Below, one piece after another: positions 5,090 to 10,533 of a stretch of DNA of 10,533 nucleotides. The notes beneath the pieces were generated by a model, which was not told the origin of the DNA, made no database searches, and saw only the letters and a program-made list of their open reading frames with translations. The stretch's first letter is position 1; each line of letters starts with the position of its first letter. The stretch is taken from NCBI GenBank assembly GCA_002400365.1, contig DHFK01000006.1, positions 1,411 through 11,943 of the forward strand. The letters run 5' to 3'. Source of the DNA: Anaerolineales bacterium UBA4826 (GTDB lineage Bacteria; Chloroflexota; Anaerolineae; UBA4142). The translations under genes and the position numbers were made by a program.

Positions 5090-6269
5090 ATCGCGGTACG
5101 ATCTTGAACAGGAATCGCCGCTGAATCATCGCCCAGATCGCCAGCGTCGCCAACAATTGCAAACTCGTGTTCACCGTTCCCAGCGTCGTCACGTTCCCGG
5201 GCAGATGCGGCAGCACGCTGCAGAGCAGCGCGATCACGGCGACGTGCATCGTGTAACTGTACAGCGAATTCTGCCCCAGGGGCATCAGGAACCAACCCAA
5301 GAGCGCTTGAATCGGTTTCCAGAACAGCGTCGCCGTCAGGTACGCAAATTGGAACACGACGAAACTGGCAATCAACCTGCCTGGGGCGAGCGTGCTCTTT
5401 AGGAAAAATTCCGATAGCCAGGCGTGTGCGTCCAAGCCGGGCACGAGTCGCGTCAAGAACGCGCCGCCGGTGTCGTGCAACTGGATGAGCCACAACACGA
5501 GCAAGCCCGCGAACAGCCAGTACGATCCGCGCGGCAGCCCATTCAACTTTTTGGTGAGCGTCTCGCGGTGATACCCAATTGCCATCGCGACGAAAAAGAG
5601 CAATTGCCACGCGGCTAGGTTGAACGCCGTGCTGCCGGCAAGTCGCCACGGCACTTGGACCTGCCCGGGGAATAATTGCGATCCCAGCCACAACGCGCTC
5701 GAACCGACGACGAGCAATCCAGTTCGCTGCTTGACCAACAGCCCCAAGCCAATAGGCGCGGCGAGCATCAGAAATGTGTACATCAACGGAATGTCGGTGA
5801 GGTACATCGTTTGATGCAGCGCGACGACCTCTAGAACGAACGTCAGCGGATCGCCAATCTGCGAGTCCTGCGCCCACGGCAGATGGAAGAAAAGCGAAAA
5901 GCCGGCAAAGAGCAGGGTGAGCGCGACGGTCAATTTGTAAAGCGTCAGCGCGCGTTTGAGCGCCTTGATCTGCGCGGCTTGCAAGCCCTCCTTCAACGCG
6001 ATGCCGCCATAGACCATGCCGACGACCAGACCGGAGATGAAGATGAATGCCTCCGCCGCGGAGACGTAGAACGTATTGCCGCCGGTGACCAGGTACAACC
6101 ACGATGCGCCGCCCAGATGGTCCACCACCATCGCAAAGACAGCAAACCCGCGCAAAAGATCGAGCCGCCAATCGCGCTTGTCGGCTACCGCGTACGCCCA
6201 ATCGAGCGTGAGCGAGCGTGGCAGCGTCCAAGTCCGCGCTCGGGATGAAATCGTTCGTGCCTGTGCCAT
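5088..6269 (-). CDS. OpgC-family multispanning membrane protein (putative acyltransferase)
   Basis: This 393-residue, very hydrophobic protein has about ten membrane segments after a basic 30-residue N-terminus. The motif RDWRLDLLRGFAVFAMVVDH (32-51), followed by FIFISGLVVGMVYG (about 75-88), is characteristic of the OpgC family. The proteobacterial founder succinylates osmoregulated periplasmic glucans. The conserved Asp-Leu-Arg-Gly segment and His51 are in place. In this lineage the acceptor is unknown, so 'acyltransferase acting on an envelope polymer' is inference. ATG at 6269 was chosen because GGAACGAG lies just upstream; a TTG at 6314 would add 15 polar residues. The gene is divergent from the response regulator and shares its 167-base control region. 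That makes it a candidate target of the two-component system. Confidence 0.85.
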   Translation of the reverse strand: MAQARTISSRARTWTLPRSLTLDWAYAVADKRDWRLDLLRGFAVFAMVVDHLGGASWLYLVTGGNTFYVSAAEAFIFISGLVVGMVYGGIALKEGLQAAQIKALKRALTLYKLTVALTLLFAGFSLFFHLPWAQDSQIGDPLTFVLEVVALHQTMYLTDIPLMYTFLMLAAPIGLGLLVKQRTGLLVVGSSALWLGSQLFPGQVQVPWRLAGSTAFNLAAWQLLFFVAMAIGYHRETLTKKLNGLPRGSYWLFAGLLVLWLIQLHDTGGAFLTRLVPGLDAHAWLSEFFLKSTLAPGRLIASFVVFQFAYLTATLFWKPIQALLGWFLMPLGQNSLYSYTMHVAVIALLCSVLPHLPGNVTTLGTVNTSLQLLATLAIWAMIQRRFLFKIVPR

Positions 6270-6320
6270 CTCGTTCCAAGAACCTTTCGTTGGGTGATGC
6301 CTGGATTGTAACAAGAGCGC

Positions 6321-6348
6321 ATTAAAACATCCCTAGCGGACGCTTAAA
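6321..6348 (-). promoter_or_regulatory. Possible promoter of the OpgC-family gene
   Basis: On the minus strand, TTTAAG (6343-6348) and TTTAAT (6321-6326) are 16 bases apart. The -10 is close to consensus but the -35 is poor. A TTACAAT further downstream (near 6303-6309) is an alternative -10 without a good -35. A weak core promoter would fit dependence on an activator. Confidence 0.3.
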
Positions 6349-6352
6349 GTAC

Positions 6353-6412
6353 GCTGAGAATGTCGCCGATTTTTCTCAGCCTCCTCTCAGGATTCGCCCA
6401 CTTGTCTCTCAG
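6353..6412 (+). promoter_or_regulatory. Phased TCTCAG boxes, candidate OmpR-type regulator binding site
   Basis: TCTCAG occurs at 6374-6379, 6385-6390 and 6407-6412, start-to-start distances of 11 and 22 bases, all on the same DNA face. OmpR/PhoB-type regulators bind direct repeats with an 11-base step. An inverted copy makes GCTGAGAA (6353-6360) and TTCTCAGC (6373-6380) a perfect 8-base dyad with a 12-base gap. The last box overlaps the -35 region of the regulator gene. Binding by the adjacent regulator is inference. Confidence 0.6.
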
Positions 6413-6428
6413 CCAATTGTGCTATAAT
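6402..6428 (+). promoter_or_regulatory. Promoter of the response regulator gene, probably leaderless
   Basis: TATAAT (6423-6428) is a perfect -10 box, with TTGTCT (6402-6407) 15 bases upstream as a short-spaced -35. The expected transcription start, six to eight bases after the -10, falls at about 6435-6437, which is the ATG itself (6437). No Shine-Dalgarno sequence fits in the space available. Confidence 0.7.
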
Positions 6429-6436
6429 CGAGAGTG

Positions 6437-7114
6437 ATGGCAACAGTTCTCGTCGTGGACGACGATCCCAAACTTTTGAATATGCTCCAGCGCACGCTGA
6501 CGCACGAAGGTTTTCACGTCCTCACCGCCGCCGATGGAAACGCCGCGCTCAGCCAGGCGCGGGCGTATCACCCGGACGTCATCGTGCTCGATTGGCTGAT
6601 GCCGGGGTTGAGCGGCATTGGCGTGACCAAGCAACTGCGCGCCGCGGATGACAAGACGCTGATCCTGATGCTGACCGCGCGCGACGCGGTCGAGGATCGC
6701 GTGGAGGGCTTGGAGACCGGGGCGGACGATTATCTGGTCAAGCCCTTTGCGCCGGCGGAACTCATAGCGCGTCTCCACGCGTTATTGCGGCGACCGGCGG
6801 TTGCCGGCAAAGATGAGCCGCTTGCCTACGCCGATCTATTTCTCAATCCCCAGACGCGGGAGACCCGGCGCGGCGCGCGCGCGTTCGAGTTGACGCTAAA
6901 AGAGTTTGATTTGCTGCAATATCTGATGCTGCATCCGCGCCAGGTGCTGCACCGCGATCAAATTCTGCAAGCCGTCTGGGGTTATGATTTTGGGGGCGAA
7001 GACAACGTGCTCGAAGTGTACATCGGCTATCTGCGTAGAAAGACCGAAGCCGGCGGCGAGGCGCGCTTGATTCAAACCGTGCGCGCCGTTGGCTATGTGC
7101 TGCGGGAGGAGTAG
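6437..7114 (+). CDS. OmpR-family response regulator (receiver + winged helix)
   Basis: This 225-residue protein has a receiver domain (about 1-118) with the acidic pocket D8-D9, phosphoacceptor D52 (VIVLDWLMP), T80 (LMLTARD) and K102 (LVKPF). It is followed by a winged-helix DNA-binding domain (about 130-223) with FELTLKEFDLLQYLMLHP, the recognition-helix region DNVLEVYIGYLRRK, and the closing hairpin IQTVRAVGYVL. All canonical residues are present, so it should be phosphorylated by the kinase encoded next door and then bind DNA as a dimer. A GTG three bases before the ATG is possible, but the ATG is preferred because the family starts M-x-x-(I/V)-L-V-V-D-D. The phased boxes upstream suggest autoregulation. 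The signal sensed and the target genes are unknown. Confidence 0.95.
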   Translation: MATVLVVDDDPKLLNMLQRTLTHEGFHVLTAADGNAALSQARAYHPDVIVLDWLMPGLSGIGVTKQLRAADDKTLILMLTARDAVEDRVEGLETGADDYLVKPFAPAELIARLHALLRRPAVAGKDEPLAYADLFLNPQTRETRRGARAFELTLKEFDLLQYLMLHPRQVLHRDQILQAVWGYDFGGEDNVLEVYIGYLRRKTEAGGEARLIQTVRAVGYVLREE

Positions 7115-7194
7115 TCGCATAGTCTGGTAGTCATATGGTCGAGCAGTAAGCCCCTTCGCCTACATGACTATGTGACTATTCGACCAAAGGACTA
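7112..7194. repeat. Inverted tandem array with an 8-base period between regulator and kinase genes
   Basis: From 7112 the units TAGTCGCA, TAGTCTGG, TAGTCATA, TGGTCGAG follow one another exactly every 8 bases. After a 19-base centre the inverse units CATGACTA, TGTGACTA, TTCGACCA, AAGGACTA (7163-7194) also run every 8 bases. CATAGTC (7118-7124 region) can pair with GACTATG (7166-7172). The first TAG is the regulator stop codon, and the last unit contains the AAAGGA ribosome binding site of the kinase, so folding could mask it. Confidence 0.75.
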
Positions 7195-7196
7195 AT

Positions 7197-8591
7197 ATGT
7201 CCATTCGTCTACGACTCACCCTGCTCTACAGCGCGATCCTCGCGCTCATCTTGATCGTGTTCAGCGCGACGCTCTACGTCGTCCAGAGCCGAGCCACGTT
7301 GGACGCGATCAAAACAACGCTCGCGCGTCAGGCGGAAGAGTACGCCAGTACCGAGCGACGTTTGCTGGCGCCTGCTGGCGGCGCGCCGTTCGTCGTTCCG
7401 GCGCGGAGGCGGTGGACGCAAATACGCAATGCCGATGGCGCGATCAGCGCGCGCACTGCCGACCTCGGCGATACGACGCTGCCGTTGAGCGAGGCGGGAC
7501 TGCGCGCGACGCAGAGCGGTTCGGCCTGGGTTGAAACCGCGCCGGTGGAGGACGAACCCTTGCTCATCTACAGCCAACCGGTGATCGTGCAGAATCGCGT
7601 CGTGCGTATCGTCCAGGTTGCCGCCCCGATGGCCGAACGCGCCCAAGCCCTGGCTACCCTGCGCTTCATCCTGACCGTCGCGAGTGGATTGACGATCCTC
7701 GCCGCATTCGCGATCGGGTGGGTGTTGGCGGGCATGGCGCTGCGACCGATTCATCAGATCACGCGCACCGCGCAAGCCATCGGCGCGGAGCGGAATTTCA
7801 GCCGCCGTGTTCAGCACACCGGACCCAACGACGAAATCGGTCAACTGGCGACCACGTTCAACGCGATGCTGACCGAACTCGAATCGGCGTACCGTCAACT
7901 GGAACTAGCGCTCCAAACGCAGCGCCGCTTTGTCGCCGACGCCTCGCACGAACTGCGCACGCCGTTGACGACGATTCGCGGCAACATCGAGTTGCTGCGC
8001 CGCGCGCCGCCGCTTGACGCCGCGGAGCAAGCCGACGTTCTCGCGGATACGAAGGACGAAGTGGAACGACTGATTCGCCTAGTCAACCAACTGCTGATGC
8101 TCGCGCGCGCGGATGCCGGGCGGGCGTTGCGGCGTGAGCCAATTCCGCTCAAATCATTGATTGACGATGCGTGCCGCCAAGCCAAACTGCTCGCTCCGCA
8201 AAGGACGATCCAGTGCGATCCGCCGCTCGATGCGTCCGTCCTGGGCGATCGCGACGCGCTCAAGCAAGTCCTGCTCATCCTGCTCGACAACGCGCTCGCG
8301 CATACGCCGCCGCACGCGACCATCGCCGTGACGACCGCGTTAGCCGATCGCCGCGTGGCGATCGGCGTGCGAGACACGGGACCCGGCATCGCGCCCGAGT
8401 TGCTGCCACACATCTTCGAGCGGTTTTATCGCGGCGATGCGTTGCGGAGCGGTGGCGGGACGGGACTGGGTTTGGCTATCGCGAAGGAATTGACGCAAGC
8501 CCAGGATGGCGCGCTGACAGTCGAGAGTCAGGTTGGGCAAGGCAGCGTGTTCACGGTGACATTGCCGCAAGCGGTTGAATGGGCCGACTGA
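7197..8591 (+). CDS. Sensor histidine kinase (HAMP, HisKA, HATPase)
   Basis: This 464-residue kinase has a first membrane segment at 8-30, an extracytoplasmic sensor region at about 31-155, and a second membrane segment at about 156-180. Next come a HAMP linker (180-233, with RPIHQITRTAQAI) and a dimerisation/phosphoacceptor domain with H251 in FVADASHELRTPL. The ATPase domain shows the N box LILLDNALAHT (N365), the G1 box DTGPGI (393-398), the F box ERFYRGD and the G2 box GGGTGLGLAI (419-428). All catalytic residues are present. It should phosphorylate D52 of the upstream regulator. The start is supported by AAAGGA seven bases upstream. The sensor region has no recognised ligand fold. The 82-base gap to the regulator is filled by the 8-base array, unusual for a two-component operon in which genes often overlap. 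Confidence 0.94.
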   Translation: MSIRLRLTLLYSAILALILIVFSATLYVVQSRATLDAIKTTLARQAEEYASTERRLLAPAGGAPFVVPARRRWTQIRNADGAISARTADLGDTTLPLSEAGLRATQSGSAWVETAPVEDEPLLIYSQPVIVQNRVVRIVQVAAPMAERAQALATLRFILTVASGLTILAAFAIGWVLAGMALRPIHQITRTAQAIGAERNFSRRVQHTGPNDEIGQLATTFNAMLTELESAYRQLELALQTQRRFVADASHELRTPLTTIRGNIELLRRAPPLDAAEQADVLADTKDEVERLIRLVNQLLMLARADAGRALRREPIPLKSLIDDACRQAKLLAPQRTIQCDPPLDASVLGDRDALKQVLLILLDNALAHTPPHATIAVTTALADRRVAIGVRDTGPGIAPELLPHIFERFYRGDALRSGGGTGLGLAIAKELTQAQDGALTVESQVGQGSVFTVTLPQAVEWAD

Positions 8592-8593
8592 CC

Positions 8594-8650
8594 TCTCCCC
8601 AATCCCTCCCCTTCCTTGTGACCTCTGCGTCCCCTGTGGCAGCGCCGGTA
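8594..8650. repeat. Degenerate intergenic repeat fragments
   Basis: The pyrimidine-rich CCTCTCCCCAATCCCTCCCC is followed by TGTGACCTCTGCGTCCCCTGTGGC. Read on the minus strand the second part, GCCACAGGGGACGCAGAGGTCACA, resembles the widespread 'CCACAGAGG-CGCAGAG' dispersed repeats. It separates the kinase gene from the next promoter. No good terminator hairpin is visible. Confidence 0.35.
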
Positions 8651-8661
8651 TTCTCGCTGGA

Positions 8662-8689
8662 TTGTCTTTCCGCGCCTTTGCTGTATAAT
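8662..8689 (+). promoter_or_regulatory. Promoter of the secreted phosphoesterase gene
   Basis: TTGTCT (8662-8667) and a perfect TATAAT (8684-8689) are separated by 16 bases. They give a leader of about 43 bases before the ATG at 8739. The -35 is the same TTGTCT used by the response regulator gene, but no TCTCAG box is present here. Confidence 0.7.
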
Positions 8690-8738
8690 TGGCGCACAGG
8701 TTGTTCGTGATCCTTGCCAGAATGTCATTGGAGAACCC

Positions 8739-10533
8739 ATGCGCTATCGAGTCATCGCCTTGACCGGCTCGATCGCGGCTCTGGTGTTGCTTGTTGGAAT
8801 CGTGTTGATTGCCGCCAGCCAGGACCGCGTTACCGTCGGAGGCGTTCAAGCATCGCAAGCGGCGAACATCGGCGAACGCTTGGCGAACGGCAACATGGAA
8901 GAGGGTTTTATGCCCTTCGGCGTTGCGCTGGGCTGGAACTCTTTCAGCGCCGGCAACGCGGCAGTCGGTTTCTATGATGACACCTGGAGTCCGGTCGTCT
9001 ACGATGGCGCGCACTCGCAACTCATCGGCATTGATAGTTTCAGAACCCCTTTTCCTACGACGCCTTCGCCCACGCGGACCAGCACACGCACTCGAACCCC
9101 CACCGCGACGAACACGCCAACTCCTACCGCGACGAATACCGCGACTGCAACTCACGCTGCGACGAATACGCCGACGGCTACCCCGACCTCGATGCCGACA
9201 GTGACTCACACACCCACAGCGTCGGCGACGGCGATTCGAAATGTTTTTGTGATCGTCATGGAGAATCGCGATTGGTCGAACATCGTCGGGAATACCGGTT
9301 CTGCGCCATACATCAACAGTCTGTTGAGTCGCCCGGATGTAGCGTATGCCAGGAATTATCGCAACGTGTTGCCATCGGAGGTCGCCGGCGGCTATCTGCA
9401 TCCGTCAGAGCCAAACTATATCTGGATGGAAGCCGGGACGAATCGCCTGCCTGACCGCGCCTTCACGACCAACGACCCGCCCAGCGCTTCAAATTCAAGT
9501 TCCTCCGCCGCGCATCTGGTCACCTATCTCAATAACGCCGGCATCTCCTGGAAAGCGTACGCGGAGAACATTAGCGGAACCGCTTGTCCGACCATGGATA
9601 GTTATCCCTACGCGGTGCGGCACAATCCGTTCGTGTTCTTCCGCGATGTGACGAATGACCCGGCGTATTGCGTCTCTCACGTGCGCCCCTTTGCCGAACT
9701 GGCAACCGATTTGGCGAACAACACCGCCGCGCGGTACAACTTTATCGTCCCCAATGTGTGTAACGACATGCACGATGCGTCCGGCTGCGCCGGCGCGACC
9801 GGCAACGCCATCCTGAACGGCGATAATTGGTTGAAGACTAATCTCCCCATCATACTTGGTTCCTCTGCCTATAAGCATGGAGGCGCGGTCTTTATCACCT
9901 GGGACGAAGATGCCGGCGATACCACCAACAATCCGATCGGCATGATCGTGCTTTCGCCCTTTGCCAAAGGCAATGGCTACAGCAACACCATCGCGTATTC
10001 CCATAGTTCGCTGGTGAAAACTCTGCAAGAGATCTTTGGCGTGTTCCCGTTCCTTGCGAACGTTGGATCTGCGACTGATCTAAGCGACTTGGCGACAATT
10101 CCGATCCCGGCGCTGACGCCGACGAGGACCGCGACCGCCGCGCCAACTTTCTCGCCGACCGCCACGCGCACGACGACGCCTACTACGCCCACCGCCACCG
10201 GCACTCCGACCCGAACCGTGATGCCTGCTCCCGCGCCAACTGCCGCGAGACTATTGATCACCCAAGTCTTGTACGAGGGCACGCAGCCGGACGAGGGCGA
10301 CGAATTCATCGAGGTCTACAACCCCAACGCGTTCGCGGTTGATCTGAGTGCGTTCAAAATCGGCGACGAAGCGACGCGGGGCGGCAGCGAGGGGATGTAC
10401 CAATTTCCTCCCGGCACGCTGTTTGCCCCGAATGAAATCATCATCGTCGCACGCAACATCGCGCAGTTCCGCGCGCGCTTTCCCAACGCCGCCAGCCGCG
10501 TGCTCGACCTGACGAATCTCGCCAAATACACTG
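8739..10533 (+). CDS. Exported phosphoesterase-lamin tail fusion protein (partial, runs off right edge)
   Basis: The frame is open for 598 codons to the window edge without a stop. The start has TTGGAGAA four bases upstream. Residues 1-27 form a signal peptide or anchor. Residues 50-101 (NGNMEEGF...DTWSPVVYDGAHSQLI) resemble the opening of an extracellular carbohydrate-binding-like module seen in Chloroflexota, but it stops early. A Thr/Pro spacer follows (102-166). The phosphoesterase domain (about 168-440) has VFVIVMENRDW with E175/N176, an APYINSLL segment, YNFIVPN (333-339), ITWDED with D389/D391, and SHSSLVKT with H422. These match the metal-binding scheme of the acid phosphatase/phospholipase C superfamily (PF04185). 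A second Thr/Pro spacer (459-502) leads to a lamin-tail domain beginning LLITQVLYEG...DEFIEVYNPN (505-530). The protein probably cleaves a phosphoester outside the cell; substrate unknown. Cys residues 283, 311, 341 and 350 may form disulfides. Confidence 0.88.
   Translation, partial: MRYRVIALTGSIAALVLLVGIVLIAASQDRVTVGGVQASQAANIGERLANGNMEEGFMPFGVALGWNSFSAGNAAVGFYDDTWSPVVYDGAHSQLIGIDSFRTPFPTTPSPTRTSTRTRTPTATNTPTPTATNTATATHAATNTPTATPTSMPTVTHTPTASATAIRNVFVIVMENRDWSNIVGNTGSAPYINSLLSRPDVAYARNYRNVLPSEVAGGYLHPSEPNYIWMEAGTNRLPDRAFTTNDPPSASNSSSSAAHLVTYLNNAGISWKAYAENISGTACPTMDSYPYAVRHNPFVFFRDVTNDPAYCVSHVRPFAELATDLANNTAARYNFIVPNVCNDMHDASGCAGATGNAILNGDNWLKTNLPIILGSSAYKHGGAVFITWDEDAGDTTNNPIGMIVLSPFAKGNGYSNTIAYSHSSLVKTLQEIFGVFPFLANVGSATDLSDLATIPIPALTPTRTATAAPTFSPTATRTTTPTTPTATGTPTRTVMPAPAPTAARLLITQVLYEGTQPDEGDEFIEVYNPNAFAVDLSAFKIGDEATRGGSEGMYQFPPGTLFAPNEIIIVARNIAQFRARFPNAASRVLDLTNLAKYT

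Noticed and set aside
4990..6279. A 429-codon open frame on the minus strand, one frame off the OpgC-family gene
   Set aside because: It is Arg/Ala-rich with no domain or membrane pattern. The overlapping frame encodes a clear membrane protein with family motifs, and long shadow frames are common at this G+C content.
8594..8616. G-quadruplex on the minus strand
   Set aside because: Only three runs of three or more G are present; the fourth is a GG, so the pattern is weak.
9042..9236. Tandem DNA repeat or CRISPR-like array
   Set aside because: The repetition comes from Thr/Pro codons in a protein spacer and has no conserved unit or unique spacers.
8340..9401. A 353-codon minus-strand frame opposite the kinase end and phosphoesterase start
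   Set aside because: It crosses a promoter and intergenic repeats and is low-complexity Arg-rich; both plus-strand genes are well supported.

Overview
The window most likely comes from a Chloroflexota genome of the Anaerolineae type. The clues are Thr/Pro-rich 'TPTPTATNT' spacers in a secreted protein, a DUF2680-like secreted repeat protein, a lamin-tail domain, high G+C coding DNA, and many short palindromic repeats between and inside genes. This assignment rests on recognised protein style, not on a marker gene.

Left part (1-4130), an accessory and eroded region. A Phd/YefM-type antitoxin gene (minus strand) has no toxin partner in view. It is divergent from a type I modification operon, hsdM-hsdS, joined by an ATGA overlap; no hsdR is visible. 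hsdM carries two in-frame palindromic repeat insertions, and a third repeat copy supplies the hsdS stop codon. Next comes a small cysteine-rich lipoprotein gene. It is followed by a 31-codon remnant of a second hsdS 3' end and then by the first ~11 codons of what looks like a pentapeptide-repeat protein gene (MANPEHL start). The region has clearly been rearranged.

Middle part (4164-6269), two minus-strand genes: an OpgC-family multispanning membrane protein and, downstream of it, an exported protein with two DUF2680-like repeats. The latter ends at a very strong intrinsic terminator.

Right part (6321-10533), plus strand. An OmpR-type response regulator and its HAMP-containing histidine kinase are divergent from the OpgC-family gene. 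The regulator promoter has a TATAAT box so close to the start codon that the mRNA is probably leaderless. It also carries TCTCAG boxes spaced by 11 and 22 bases, which look like a binding site for an OmpR/PhoB-type regulator. An unusual inverted array with an 8-base period fills the gap between regulator and kinase. The last gene has its own good promoter and runs off the right edge. It encodes an exported phosphoesterase (acid phosphatase/phospholipase C family) linked by Thr/Pro spacers to a lamin-tail domain.

I found no tRNA, rRNA, CRISPR array or transposase gene, and no gene-free stretch longer than about 170 bases. The most interesting material is the repeat-in-gene structure of hsdM, the hsdS duplication scar, and the two regulatory arrays around the two-component system. 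I do not see a clearly new multi-gene defence system.
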